This document shows, piece after piece, positions 40,881 to 49,723 of a stretch of DNA of 64,000 bases. The notes below the pieces were generated by a model that worked only from the letters and a program-made list of their open reading frames with translations, was not told the origin of the DNA and ran no database searches. This DNA is from Streptosporangium sp040640155 (GTDB taxonomy: Bacteria; Actinomycetota; Actinomycetes; Streptosporangiales; Streptosporangiaceae), in assembly GCF_040640155.1 (NCBI RefSeq), contig NZ_JBFABE010000015.1, forward strand, positions 1 to 64,000, given 5' to 3'. Within the stretch, counting starts at the first letter, position 1, and every line of letters begins with the position of its first letter. A program made the position numbers and the translations under genes.

Positions 40881-41303
40881 TCAGCCGGGTTCGCCCCAGC
40901 CGTCCTCCCGGGCCTTGATGAGCTCGGCCTCCATCTCCTCCAGGTCCCGCATGAACCCCGCGAACCCCCGCGGGCCCAGGCGGCGCCAGACGAGCAGCTG
41001 CAGGGAGAGCGCCTCGTCGTCCAGCTCCGTCCTCCCCGCCGGCGCGGACCCCTCCTTCGCCGGGAGCCCCCGGACCGGCTCGGGCTTCTCGCGGCGCGGC
41101 GCCGGCACCTCCCGTATGCGCCGGGCGGCGGCCTGGAGCTCCTCGACGGTCAGGCGGGCGCCGTACTCGCGCTCCGCCGGCCGCGGGTGGGCCTCGTTGC
41201 GCGGCCCCTTCTCCCGGGCGCGCCTGGCGCGCCGGGCGGCCAGCTCGTCATGGACGTGCGTACCGGGAACCGGGTGCGGCGCGTCGGCCGGACGTCGAGT
41301 CAT
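40881..41303 (-). CDS. Uncharacterised charged protein
   Basis: A 140-residue protein I do not recognise. It is rich in Arg, Glu and Ala, with no signal peptide or membrane segment. The N-terminal half (MTRRPADAPHPVPGTHVHDELAARRARRAREKG) looks disordered. The C-terminal half (ELDDEALSLQLLVWRRLGPRGFAGFMRDLEEMEAELIKAREDGWGEPG) is helical and ends in a good amphipathic segment. ATG 41303 has GGAGG ten bases upstream. It is alone between the thiolase (convergent) and the RpiR regulator (divergent). Confidence 0.65.
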   Translation of the reverse strand: MTRRPADAPHPVPGTHVHDELAARRARRAREKGPRNEAHPRPAEREYGARLTVEELQAAARRIREVPAPRREKPEPVRGLPAKEGSAPAGRTELDDEALSLQLLVWRRLGPRGFAGFMRDLEEMEAELIKAREDGWGEPG

Positions 41304-41460
41304 CGTGGGTTCGCCTCCGTCAGGCGGCTCCTCGTCTGGAACCTCTGTAGGAACGACGCCCAAGGCGCGGCAAAGGTTGTCGGCCCTTCTTCCCGAAAGC
41401 CGCGGCGCAGGGCCGCCGAGCCGCTTTCGTGCACCGATCGCTCTTGACGCGCCACCGATG

Positions 41461-41475
41461 TGAGAATAATTTTCA
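41461..41475 (+). promoter_or_regulatory. Palindromic operator at the RpiR gene start
   Basis: TGAGAATAATTTTCA is a near-perfect palindrome around its central A with one mismatch. It lies 12 bases before the first ATG in an AT-rich island, the typical place and form for self-regulation by an RpiR/MurR-type protein. Confidence 0.6.
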
Positions 41476-41487
41476 TCCAATTGATCG

Positions 41488-42375
41488 ATGGTGAAAGGAA
41501 TGCCTGTGGCCGCAGGTGCGCTCGGACGCATCCGGACCGAGACCCCGGCGCTGCCCGAGGCGCTGCGCCGGGTGGGGGAGGCGATCCTGGCCGATCCCGC
41601 GGCGGCGGCCCGCTCCACGATCATCACGCTGGCCGAGCTGAGCGGCAGCTCGCCCGCCACCGTCACCCGCTTCTGCCGGGTGTTCGGCTTCGCCGGGTAC
41701 GCGGGGCTGCGGGTCGCGCTGGCCACCGAGACCGGCCGGGCCGCGCAGGCCAACTGGGACATGGGGGTGGGCCACGAGATCGGCCCCACCGATCCGCTCG
41801 ACGCGGCGATCGAGGTGATGGCCGCCGCCGACTCCCGGCTCATCCAGGAGACCGCGGCGCAGCTCGACGCGGGCACCGTCGCCAAGGTCGCCGAGGCCGT
41901 CGCCCTGGCCCGGCGCGTCCTCATCCTCGGCGTCTCCACCAGCGGCGCGGTGGCCGGAATGGCGGGCGGGCGGCTGCGCCGCATCCGGATCCCCTGCTGG
42001 AGCCACGCCGACGCGCACGAGGCGCTCGCCGACGCCGCGCTGCTCGGTGAGGGCGACGTCGCGATCGGCATCTCCCACCAGGGCCGTACCCGCGAGGTGC
42101 TGGAGTCCCTCGCCGAGGCGGGCGACAGGGGCGCGCTGACCGTGGCGGTCACCTCCTTCGCCCGTTCCCCGCTGGCGGAGCTGGCCGATCTGGTGCTGAC
42201 CACGGCCAGCCGCGAGACCACCTTCCGGCTGGGCGGCCTGGCCGCCGTCCACTCCCAGCTCTTCGTCCTCGACGCGGTCTACGTCGCGGTCGCGCAGCGC
42301 ACGTACGAGCAGACCAACGAGGCCTTCGAGCTGACGATCCGGGCCCTGGAGAGCCATCGCGTCGAGAGGAACTGA
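41488..42375 (+). CDS. MurR/RpiR-family transcriptional regulator
   Basis: About 295 residues. An N-terminal RpiR HTH (LPEALRRVGEAILADPAAAARSTIITLAELSGSSPATVTRFCRVFGFAGYAGLRVAL) is linked to a SIS sugar-phosphate-binding domain (RRVLILGVSTSGAVAGMAGGRLRRIRIPCWSH...IGISHQGRTREVLE). These proteins sense phosphosugars such as GlcNAc-6-P or MurNAc-6-P. The start is uncertain: ATG 41488, ATG 41500, or GTG 41506, which alone has a well-spaced AAAGGA. It heads an operon with a SIS isomerase-like protein and an ABC sugar importer. Confidence 0.9.
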   Translation: MVKGMPVAAGALGRIRTETPALPEALRRVGEAILADPAAAARSTIITLAELSGSSPATVTRFCRVFGFAGYAGLRVALATETGRAAQANWDMGVGHEIGPTDPLDAAIEVMAAADSRLIQETAAQLDAGTVAKVAEAVALARRVLILGVSTSGAVAGMAGGRLRRIRIPCWSHADAHEALADAALLGEGDVAIGISHQGRTREVLESLAEAGDRGALTVAVTSFARSPLAELADLVLTTASRETTFRLGGLAAVHSQLFVLDAVYVAVAQRTYEQTNEAFELTIRALESHRVERN

Positions 42376-42377
42376 TC

Positions 42378-43208
42378 ATGAACGGCGGAGCGGAGACCGG
42401 AGCGGACACCGGGGCGGACATCGGGGCGGACACCGGGGCGGGCACAGGAGTGGACATCGGGGCCGCCGCGTACGTGGACGAGGTGAAGGCCGTCGTCGAC
42501 GAGGTCTCCCGGACCCAGGCGGCCGCGGTGGGGCGGGCGGCCGCGCTGATGGTCGCCTCCCTGCTCGACGACGGCGTGATCCAGGCCTTCGGCTCGGGGC
42601 ACTCCGAGGCGATCGCCATGGAGATCGCCGGGCGGGCGGGCGGCCTGGTCCCCAGCAACCGCCTGGCCCTGCGCGACGTCGTCCTGTACGGCGGGGCCCC
42701 GGTCGCCACCCTGCTCGGGCCGGCCGGCGAGCTGGAGCGCGACCCGTCGGTCGCCCGGCGGATCTACGAGCTGGCGCCGGTCCGGCCCCAGGACGTGTTC
42801 GTGCTGATCTCCAGCTCCGGGGTGAACGGCTCGGTGGTCGAGCTGGCCTCGATCGTCAAGGAGCGCGGGCACGGCCTGATCGCCCTGACCTCGGTGCGGC
42901 ACAGCACCACGATGACCTCCCGCCACCCCTCCGGCCGCAGGCTGCTCGACCTCGCCGACGTCGTGCTCGACAACGGCGCCCCCTACGGCGACGCCGTCCT
43001 GCCGTTGCCGGGCGGCGGCACGTTCGGGGCGGTCTCCACGATCACCTCGGCACTGCTGGCCCAGATGGTCGTGGCCGAGGTGGTGCGCGGCCTGATCGCG
43101 GCGGGCCGGACCCCGCCGATCTACCGCTCCGCCAACGTGACCGGAGGCGACGAGCACAACCGCCTCCTCGAGAACCGCTACGCCGGACGGATCCGGCGAG
43201 GTGCCTGA
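42378..43208 (+). CDS. SIS-domain sugar-phosphate protein
   Basis: 276 residues. After a repeat-rich N-terminus (ETGADTGADIGADTGAGTG) the SIS domain runs from about 40: GVIQAFGSGHSEAIAMEIAGRAGGLVPSNRL, DVFVLISSSGVNGSVVELASIVKERGHGLIALTS, ADVVLDNGAPYGDAVLPLPGG. It resembles the family annotated as sugar isomerase domain proteins placed beside amino-sugar importers. It probably isomerises, deaminates or senses an amino-sugar phosphate. It starts two bases after the RpiR stop and 30 bases before the binding-protein gene. Confidence 0.87.
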   Translation: MNGGAETGADTGADIGADTGAGTGVDIGAAAYVDEVKAVVDEVSRTQAAAVGRAAALMVASLLDDGVIQAFGSGHSEAIAMEIAGRAGGLVPSNRLALRDVVLYGGAPVATLLGPAGELERDPSVARRIYELAPVRPQDVFVLISSSGVNGSVVELASIVKERGHGLIALTSVRHSTTMTSRHPSGRRLLDLADVVLDNGAPYGDAVLPLPGGGTFGAVSTITSALLAQMVVAEVVRGLIAAGRTPPIYRSANVTGGDEHNRLLENRYAGRIRRGA

Positions 43209-43238
43209 CCATCGCCTTCCACTCCCAGGAGGTAACTG

Positions 43239-44657
43239 ATGACCCGGTTGTCCAGGCGCGAACTCCTGCGCTGCGCGGCCCTGGCCGGTCTCGCCCTGCC
43301 GGCCCTGCCGGCCCTGTCGGCGTGCGCCACCCCCGCCGGGAACGGCGGCGCCGCCTCATCGGCCCCCGCCGTCGGGGCCACCAGCGCGACCAACCCGCTC
43401 GGCTTCGCCGAGAACAGGCCCCTGGAGATCTGGATCTTCGACGGCGGTTTCGGCGACGCCTACGCCAAGGACGTCCACGAGCGGATCCTCAGGACCAGGC
43501 ACCCGAAGCTGGAGATCAGGCACAACGCGACCAAGGAGATCGCCAAGACCCTCCAGCCGCGCTTCGCCGGGGGGAACCCGCCGGAGTTCGTCAACAACTC
43601 CGGCGCAGGCGCCATGGACTTCGGCGCCCTGGTCCAGGACGGCCAGCTCGCCGACCTCACGCCCCTGTTGGACGCGGCGAGCTGGGACGACCCCGCCGTG
43701 AAGGTACGCGACACCATCGACCCCGCCGCCGTCGAACTGGGCAGCTACGACGGCAAGCCGTACGTCCTCAACTACGCCAACACCGTCTGGGGCATCTGGT
43801 ACTCGCGCAAACTCTTCGAGGCCGAGGGCTGGCAGGTGCCCAGGACCTGGGCCGACTTCCTGGCCCTGTGCGAGACCATCAAGAAGTCGGGGAGGACGGC
43901 GCCCTTCACCTACGCGGGCAAACACCCGTTCTACATCTACGAGGCCATCCTCACGCTCGCCGCGAAGATCGGCGGCAAGGACGTGCTCAAGAACATCGAC
44001 AACCTCCAGGAGGGCGCCTGGAAGGCCGAGCCGGTCACGCGGGCCGCCGGGGCGTTCGCCGAGCTCGGGGCGAAGTACCTGCTCCAGGGCACCGCCGGGC
44101 TCGACCACGTGCAGACCCAGACCGCCCAGAACAAGGGGCAGGTCGCGATGCTGCCCTGCGGCTCCTGGCTGGAGAACGAGCAGAAGGACTCCACACCGGC
44201 CGACTTCGACTACGCCATGTTCCCGCTGCCCGACTTCGGCTCCTCCGACGCCCTGCCGTACGGCACCCTGCACGCCCAGCCGGGCGAGGAGTACGTCGTC
44301 CCGGCGAAGTCGGCCAACCCCCGCGCGGGCCTGGAGTACATGCGCGCCATGCTCTCCAAGGAGGGCGCGGGAGAGTTCATGGAGCTGGTCTCCACGCTCA
44401 CCGTCGTCAAGGGCGCCGGCGAGGGCCGCGCGCTCAAGCCGGGCCTGAAGAGCGCCTCGGCCGCGCTGACCGCCGCGGGCGACAACGCCGTCTGGTTCCT
44501 GTTCCGCAAGTGGTACGCCGAGCTGCACGACGAGGTGGCCGCGGCCTCGGGGCAGCTCATGTCGGGCAAGCTGTCCGTCGCCGAGTGGGCGGACCGCGCG
44601 CAGCGGAAGGCCGACGCGCTCAAGGCGGACTCCTCGGTCAAGAAGTTCACCCGGTGA
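43239..44657 (+). CDS. Sugar ABC transporter substrate-binding lipoprotein (NgcE-like)
   Basis: 472 residues. The N-terminus has a twin-Arg signal (RLSRRELLRCAALAGLALPALPALSAC) with a lipobox ending at Cys29, so it is membrane-anchored outside the cell. The mature part is a family 1 extracellular sugar-binding protein: LEIWIFDGGFGDAYAKDVHERILRTRHPKLEIRHNAT, VLNYANTVWGIWYSRKLFEAEGWQVPRTWADFLALCE, EYVVPAKSANPRAGLEYMRAMLSKEG. It most resembles NgcE-type N-acetylglucosamine/chitobiose-binding proteins of streptomycetes. No ATPase gene is present; such importers share the housekeeping MsiK. Confidence 0.87.
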   Translation: MTRLSRRELLRCAALAGLALPALPALSACATPAGNGGAASSAPAVGATSATNPLGFAENRPLEIWIFDGGFGDAYAKDVHERILRTRHPKLEIRHNATKEIAKTLQPRFAGGNPPEFVNNSGAGAMDFGALVQDGQLADLTPLLDAASWDDPAVKVRDTIDPAAVELGSYDGKPYVLNYANTVWGIWYSRKLFEAEGWQVPRTWADFLALCETIKKSGRTAPFTYAGKHPFYIYEAILTLAAKIGGKDVLKNIDNLQEGAWKAEPVTRAAGAFAELGAKYLLQGTAGLDHVQTQTAQNKGQVAMLPCGSWLENEQKDSTPADFDYAMFPLPDFGSSDALPYGTLHAQPGEEYVVPAKSANPRAGLEYMRAMLSKEGAGEFMELVSTLTVVKGAGEGRALKPGLKSASAALTAAGDNAVWFLFRKWYAELHDEVAAASGQLMSGKLSVAEWADRAQRKADALKADSSVKKFTR

Positions 44658-44703
44658 CGCCGGGCACCCGGTGGCGCGTCGGCCCCGCGGGGCGGGACCG
44701 GTC

Positions 44704-45606
44704 GTGAACCACGGCAGGACACGGTTCGTCGCCGGTTTCCTCGCGGTCCCGGTGGCGCTGTACCTGATCTACGTGATCGCGCCCTACGCGCAGGCCTTCT
44801 CCATCGCGCTGACCGACTGGCGCGGGGTCAACGCGAGCCCCCGGTTCGTGGGCCTGGAGAACTTCCGGCGGCTCTGGGACGACGACGTGTTCTGGAGGGC
44901 GGTCGGGCACAACCTGGTCCTGCTGGTCCTGCTGCCGGTCCTCACGATCGGGATCGCCCTGTTCTTCGCCTTCCTCCTCAACGCGGGCGGGCGGGGCGGC
45001 ACCGAGGGCGTGTGGGGGTCGAGGTTCTACCGGGTGGTGTTCTTCTTCCCCCAGGTGCTGGCCGTCGCCGTGGTCGCCGTGCTGTTCCAGCAGGTGTTCC
45101 GGCCCGACCGCAGCGGCATGCTCAACGCGCCGCTCATCGCGCTCGGGTTCGAGCCGATCGGGTTCCTGTCCAGCACCGACGTGGCGTTCTGGTCGATCCT
45201 CGCCGTGCTCGTCTGGCAGGCCGTCGGCTTCTACGTCGTGCTGTTCTCCGCGGGCATCGCCTCCATCCCGAGGGAGCTGTTCGAGGCGGCGGCGATCGAC
45301 GGCGCCGGGGGAGCCCGGCTGTTCCTTCGGGTCACGCTGCCGCTGCTCTGGGACACCGTCCAGGTCGGCTGGGTCTACCTCGGCATCGCCGCCCTCGACG
45401 TCTTCGCCGTCGTGTGGGTGATGACGGCCGAGCACGGCGGGCCCGACCACTCCACCACCGTGATGGCGGCGGAGATCTACCGCACCGCCTTCCAGTACTT
45501 CAAGTTCGGCTACGCCTCGGCGATGGGCGTGGTGCTGTTCTTCTTCACCATCGGGTTCGCGATCCTGGCCCTGCGCCTGTCGCGGCGTGAGCGGATCGAG
45601 TTCTGA
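44704..45606 (+). CDS. Sugar ABC transporter permease (NgcF-like)
   Basis: 300 residues with six predicted membrane helices, beginning NHGRTRFVAGFLAVPVALYLIYVIAPYAQAFSIALTDW. The cytoplasmic EAA loop is EAAAIDGAGGARLFLRVTLPLL, which contacts the ATPase. GTG 44704 is chosen because homologues begin at this point; a GTG at 44671 would add eleven Arg/Pro/Gly-rich residues. Its stop shares one base with the next permease start. Confidence 0.88.
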   Translation: MNHGRTRFVAGFLAVPVALYLIYVIAPYAQAFSIALTDWRGVNASPRFVGLENFRRLWDDDVFWRAVGHNLVLLVLLPVLTIGIALFFAFLLNAGGRGGTEGVWGSRFYRVVFFFPQVLAVAVVAVLFQQVFRPDRSGMLNAPLIALGFEPIGFLSSTDVAFWSILAVLVWQAVGFYVVLFSAGIASIPRELFEAAAIDGAGGARLFLRVTLPLLWDTVQVGWVYLGIAALDVFAVVWVMTAEHGGPDHSTTVMAAEIYRTAFQYFKFGYASAMGVVLFFFTIGFAILALRLSRRERIEF

Positions 45607-46517
45607 TGGCGGACGCCGTGATCCCCCGGAGCCGGGCGTACGCCCGCGAGGAGCGCCGCAGGCGCCTGGGCCCGCTGTCTGCGCTGACGCACGTCGCGCT
45701 CCTGGTCTGGACCGTCCTGGTGGTCGTGCCCATCGTGTGGACGTTCCTTGCGTCGGTGAAGAGCGAGGACGAGATCTTCGGGGACGCCTGGTCGCTTCCG
45801 GCCACGCTCCGCCTGGACAACTGGGCCCGCGCCTGGGAGCAGGCGCACATCGGCCAGTACATGGTCAACAGCATCGTGGTGGTGGCCTTCGGCACGTTCG
45901 GCACGATGCTGTTCGGGTCGATGGCCGCGTACGTGCTCGCCCGTTACCGCTTCCGCGGCAACCGGGCCGTGTACCTGCTGTTCGTCTCCGGCCTGGCCTT
46001 CCCGGTCTACCTGGCACTGACCCCGCTGTTCTTCGTGGTGCAGAACATGGGGGCGATCCCGGTCGTCGGCCCCTACATCGGGCTGAACACGCACGGCGGG
46101 CTGGTGCTGGTCTACATCGCCTACTCGCTGCCCTTCACGGTCTTCTTCCTCGCCGCGTTCTTCAGGACGCTGCCCGGCGCGGTGGCCGAGGCGGCCTTCG
46201 TGGACGGTGCCTCGCACACCCGGGTGTTCTTCCAGGTCATGCTGCCGATGGCCAGGCCGGGCATCGTCAGCGTGACCGTCTTCAACGTGCTGGGCCAGTG
46301 GAACCAGTACCAGCTCCCCCTGGTGCTGCTCACCTCCGACCGGGAGAAGTGGGTGCTCACTCAGGGCATCGCCGACATCTCCACGGCGGCCGGCTACGAC
46401 GCCGACTGGTCGGCCCTGTTCGCCGCGCTGAGCATGGCCATCCTGCCGATGCTGATCGTCTACACGCTCTTCCAGAGCCAGATCCAGAAGGGCCTCACCG
46501 CGGGCGCGCTCAAGTAA
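45606..46517 (+). CDS. Sugar ABC transporter permease (NgcG-like)
   Basis: 303 residues with six membrane helices, of the MalG type. It opens with a basic cytoplasmic N-terminus (RSRAYAREERRRRLGPLSALTHVALLVWTVLVVVPIVWTFLASVKSEDEIF). The EAA loop reads EAAFVDGASHTRVFFQVMLPMARPG. It forms the heterodimeric channel with the preceding permease. It is the last gene of the five-gene importer operon. Confidence 0.9.
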   Translation: MADAVIPRSRAYAREERRRRLGPLSALTHVALLVWTVLVVVPIVWTFLASVKSEDEIFGDAWSLPATLRLDNWARAWEQAHIGQYMVNSIVVVAFGTFGTMLFGSMAAYVLARYRFRGNRAVYLLFVSGLAFPVYLALTPLFFVVQNMGAIPVVGPYIGLNTHGGLVLVYIAYSLPFTVFFLAAFFRTLPGAVAEAAFVDGASHTRVFFQVMLPMARPGIVSVTVFNVLGQWNQYQLPLVLLTSDREKWVLTQGIADISTAAGYDADWSALFAALSMAILPMLIVYTLFQSQIQKGLTAGALK

Positions 46518-46611
46518 CGCCGCCCGGTGCCTGGCGGTGGGGGCGCGGGTCCATGAGCGGACGGCACGGGTCCGTACGGGGCGGCGCGGGGGCGCCGCTA
46601 TCGTGTGGCGC

Positions 46612-46995
46612 ATGCACCGCACCCGCCTTTACGCCGTCATCGTCGACGCCCCCAGGGAGGAGGCGTCACAGGCAGCCGAGTTCTGGGCCGCCGCGCTCGG
46701 GTCCACGCCCCGGCCGGTGCCGGACGAGCCGCAGTTCACCGACCTGCCGGAGGCGATCCCCGGCCTGGCCGTGGCGGTGCAGGCGGTCGACGACACGGCC
46801 CGCTACCACCTCGACATCGAGACCGACGACGTGGACGCCGAGACCGGACGGCTGCTGGCGCTCGGCGCGACCGAGGTCGCCCGCTGGCTGGAGTGCCGCA
46901 TCCTGCGGGCGCCCGGCGGCCACCTGCTGTGCGTCGTCCCCGTGCACAGCGATCCCGAGTTCTTCGCCGCGCACGCCCGCACGATAACGCCGTGA
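46612..46995 (+). CDS. VOC/glyoxalase-like domain protein
   Basis: 127 residues: RTRLYAVIVDAPREEASQAAEFWAAALGSTPRPVPDEPQFTDL, YHLDIETDDVDAETGRLLALGATEVARWLECRILRAPGGHLLCVVPVHS. This is the single-domain glyoxalase-like branch common in actinomycetes. No metal-ligand set is obvious, so it may bind a small molecule rather than catalyse. TATCGT (46599-46604) sits seven bases before the ATG, pointing to a leaderless transcript. Confidence 0.78.
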   Translation: MHRTRLYAVIVDAPREEASQAAEFWAAALGSTPRPVPDEPQFTDLPEAIPGLAVAVQAVDDTARYHLDIETDDVDAETGRLLALGATEVARWLECRILRAPGGHLLCVVPVHSDPEFFAAHARTITP

Positions 46996-47040
46996 CCCTC
47001 GCGATGACGCCGTGACCCCCGCGACCCCGTGCCGGGGTTC

Positions 47041-48009
47041 TCAGACGAGGAGCAGTGACTTGCCGACCGTGCGGCGTTCGGCGAGGGAGACGTGCGCGTC
47101 CCTCGCCCGCTCCAGCGGGTAGGTCGCGCCGATGTGCGGCCGGATCCTTCCCTCGGCGGCCAGCGTGAGCGCCTGCGAGAGCAGCTCCCGCACCAGGAGC
47201 GGGTCGGGCGGTCCCGCCGCCAGCACGTCGGTCACCCGCACCCGCCGCTCCTCCGCCGACAGCGGGTCGATCTCGGCGAACCCGCCGCCGGCGGTGCCGT
47301 AGGTGAGGAACCTGCCGCCGTCGGCCACCGTGCCGAACGTCGCCGCGCCGAGCTCGCCGCCCGCGCCGTCGAAGGCGAGGCCGACCCCGGCGCCCCCGGT
47401 CGCCTCGCGTACCCGCTCCTCCCAGCCCGCCGACGAGTAGTCGACCGTCACCTCCGCCCCCAGCTCCCGGGCCAGCGCCAGCTTGCGCTCGCCCCGGGCC
47501 GCCGCGACGACCCGGGCGCCGGCGTCGCGCGCGAGCTGCACCAGCAGCGAGCCGGCCCCACCGGCGGCGGAGGTCACCAGCACCCACTCGTCCCTCTCGA
47601 TCCCCGCCGTACGGGCGAGGTTCAGCGCGGTGACGCCGTCGTGCAGCACGGCCGCCGCCTCGGCGGAACCGAGGGCGTCGGGCACCACCGTCACCTCCTC
47701 CACGCCGGCGACGATCCGCTCGGCGTAACCGGTGGAGGTGCCGGCGACCACGCGCCGCCCGGCCCAGCCGGGATCCACGCCCTCGCCGACCGAGAGCACC
47801 CGCCCGGCACCGCCGTGGCCGGGCACGTACGGAAGCGTCCGGGGGAAGAAGTCCTGCCCCCAGCCTCCGCGCAGCAGCGTGTCGAGGTAGATGACGTCGG
47901 CGGCCTCCAGCGCCACCACGACCTGCCCCGGGCCGGCGACCGGCTCGGGCACCTCCACCGGCAGCAGTACCTCGGGGCCGCCGAACTCCCGTACCTGAAT
48001 CGCGCGCAT
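47041..48009 (-). CDS. Zinc-free quinone oxidoreductase-like MDR enzyme
   Basis: 322 residues of the medium-chain dehydrogenase/reductase superfamily. MRAIQVREFGGPEVLLPVEVPEPVAGPGQVVVALEAADVIYLDTLLRGG and YVPGHGGAGRVLSVGEGV are the catalytic half. VTSAAGGAGSLLVQLARDAGARVVAAAR is the NADPH-binding loop and LGAEVTVDY follows. The Cys/His zinc ligands of alcohol dehydrogenases are absent, as in quinone oxidoreductases (QOR). Start 48009 gives the usual MRAIQV beginning. Substrate unknown; typically quinones or enones. Confidence 0.88.
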   Translation of the reverse strand: MRAIQVREFGGPEVLLPVEVPEPVAGPGQVVVALEAADVIYLDTLLRGGWGQDFFPRTLPYVPGHGGAGRVLSVGEGVDPGWAGRRVVAGTSTGYAERIVAGVEEVTVVPDALGSAEAAAVLHDGVTALNLARTAGIERDEWVLVTSAAGGAGSLLVQLARDAGARVVAAARGERKLALARELGAEVTVDYSSAGWEERVREATGGAGVGLAFDGAGGELGAATFGTVADGGRFLTYGTAGGGFAEIDPLSAEERRVRVTDVLAAGPPDPLLVRELLSQALTLAAEGRIRPHIGATYPLERARDAHVSLAERRTVGKSLLLV

Positions 48010-48133
48010 CGTGACCGGCCTTCCCCTCGTGATCGATCTCCTGCGCGCAGTCTCGGCCTTCAACCTATGTTGAGGTCAAGCCGGGCCGGCCGATCCGGAG
48101 GGACCTCCCGGCGGGGACCGGGAGACCCGGCGG

Positions 48134-48817
48134 TCAGCGGGCCGGGAGGTTCTTGAGGGCCTCGCGGCGGCTCAGGCCGCTGATGCCGGTGTGGTCCACG
48201 TACCGGACGACCTCGCCGGGGTTGGTCCTGGCGTACTCGCGCAGGGCCCAGCCGATCGCCTTGCGGGCGAAGAAGTCGTTGTCCGACAGGCTCGGCTCGA
48301 TGCAGGCGTACAGCAGGCCCGTGTCGGTGGCGGCCTTGAAGCGGTTCTGGCAGAGGATCGCGGTGCGGCGCTTCCACAGGTCGGCGCCGCGGGCCCAGCG
48401 GAGCATGAGCGGGCGCATGGTGTCGGGGAAGGCGGCGAGCAGCCCGCCGATCCGGCGGATGGCGAGGTCGTCGACGTAGTCCCACCAGGCTCCGGTGACG
48501 ATCATCTCCTCGTACATCGGCAGCGTGTCGGTGGTCTGGAAGGCCCGGTAGAGGCGGAAGCCGGTCAGCTCGATCGCCGCGTAGCGCTCCTCGCGGTACT
48601 CCGCCCCCCGCCACAGTGCCAGCGTCGCCTCCTGCCAGGCGTACGCCGCATCGACCGGGTACTCGGCGAAGACCCGCCTCAGCGCGGCGCGGCGGGGGGC
48701 GGCCTGCACGCCGAGGAAGGGCATCTCCGACTTCATGTAGGCCTGCATGACCGGAGCCTTGGAGGCGTCGGCCACGTCGGTGAGCGCCGTGCGCACGGCC
48801 TTCTGCAGAATCTCCAC
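48134..48817 (-). CDS. DNA alkylation repair protein (AlkD-like HEAT repeats)
   Basis: 227 residues of alpha-helical HEAT-like repeats typical of AlkC/AlkD glycosylases: AYMKSEMPFLGVQAAPRRAALRRVF, WRGAEYREERYAAIEL, EEMIVTGAWWDYVDDLAIRRIGGLL, LMLRWARGADLWKRRTAILCQNRFKAATDTGLL, NDFFARKAIGWALREYARTNPGEVVRYV. It removes N3- or N7-alkylated purines. WWDYVD matches the Trp/Asp-rich active site region of AlkD. It stands alone between the MDR gene and kstR2. Confidence 0.9.
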   Translation of the reverse strand: MEILQKAVRTALTDVADASKAPVMQAYMKSEMPFLGVQAAPRRAALRRVFAEYPVDAAYAWQEATLALWRGAEYREERYAAIELTGFRLYRAFQTTDTLPMYEEMIVTGAWWDYVDDLAIRRIGGLLAAFPDTMRPLMLRWARGADLWKRRTAILCQNRFKAATDTGLLYACIEPSLSDNDFFARKAIGWALREYARTNPGEVVRYVDHTGISGLSRREALKNLPAR

Positions 48818-48901
48818 GCTCGCACACCACTTCTCGTTCGCTTCGCGGACGCTTGATTCTCACAGGCCGTGCCGGTCGCCGCGCCGGGTTCGTTCAGGCG
48901 G

Positions 48902-49600
48902 TCACGTCTTCTGGCTGCTGCGCTCGCCGGTCGCCAGGCCGTCGAACAGGACGGTGATGTAGTGCTCGGCCAGCCCCGCGGTGTTGAGGCGGCCTCCGGG
49001 GCGGAACCAGCGCACCGCCACCCAGATGGTGTCGCGGATCATGCGGTAGGTGAGCTTGGGATCGACGTCGGCGCGGAACAGCCCGGCGGCCTGGCCGAGC
49101 TTGATCTGCTCCACCCACATCCGCTCGACCTCGTCCTCGGCCCTGACCAGGTAGTCGAAGCGGTCGCCGGGGAGGGAGCGCAGGTAGTTCCAGTCGTTCT
49201 GCATGACGGTGATCGCGGCCCGGTGCGGCTCCAGGGTGCTGAACCCGATGCGCACCATCTCTGAGAGAATCGTCCGCGAGTCGCCCCCGGCCTCCAGGGC
49301 TGCGCGGTAGCGGCCCACGAGATCGTCGAGGAAGGTGGTCAGCACCTCGTCGACGATCGTCTCCTTGGAGTCGAAGTGGTGGTAGAGGCTTCCGGAGAGG
49401 ATGCCCGCCTCCTTGGCGATCTCCCGGACGCTGGTCGCCTGGAAGCCCTTGCGGGCGAAGAGCTCGGCGGCGAGCTTGACGAGATGGTCGCGGCGCTCCG
49501 ACGCGGAGCCGGACGTGGCCGCGCGCTTGGTCGCGCCCTGGCGTTTGACCGGGGTCGTGGTCGCGCCGCCGGAGTTCTTTCGCGTGTTCACACCCCTCAT
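48902..49600 (-). CDS. kstR2: TetR repressor, KstR2-like (HIP catabolism regulator)
   Basis: 232 residues. After a basic, disordered extension of about 34 residues comes the HTH (RRDHLVKLAAELFARKGFQATSVREIAKEAGILSGSLYHHFDSKETIVDEVL). The C-terminal block DPKLTYRMIRDTIWVAVRWFRPGGRLNTAGLAEHYITVLFDG closely matches mycobacterial KstR2 (Rv3557c), whose effector is HIP-CoA. It is divergent from fadA6, as in mycobacteria, with a canonical KstR2-type site between. ATG 49600 has AAGGG upstream. Identification rests on memory of the family, not a search. Confidence 0.78.
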   Translation of the reverse strand: MRGVNTRKNSGGATTTPVKRQGATKRAATSGSASERRDHLVKLAAELFARKGFQATSVREIAKEAGILSGSLYHHFDSKETIVDEVLTTFLDDLVGRYRAALEAGGDSRTILSEMVRIGFSTLEPHRAAITVMQNDWNYLRSLPGDRFDYLVRAEDEVERMWVEQIKLGQAAGLFRADVDPKLTYRMIRDTIWVAVRWFRPGGRLNTAGLAEHYITVLFDGLATGERSSQKT

Positions 49601-49664
49601 TATGGGCCCTTGCGCAATCGCTTGTTCACTTGAACGCGCCAGCTCATCCCGGCTCCTCGTCGAA

Positions 49665-49678
49665 ACCAAGCGCTTGCT
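49665..49678. promoter_or_regulatory. KstR2 box between kstR2 and fadA6
   Basis: ACCAAGCGCTTGCT fits the published KstR2 operator pattern A-n-CAAG-nn-CTTG-n-T completely; the core CAAGCGCTTG is a perfect palindrome. It abuts TACAAT (49678-49683), a good -10 box for fadA6, so bound repressor would exclude RNA polymerase. It also lies 65 bases upstream of kstR2, suggesting autoregulation. Confidence 0.75.
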
Positions 49679-49723
49679 ACAATCCTTGTCGGGGGGACAC
49701 GCAGGGGCGGGAAGGGTGAGGCA

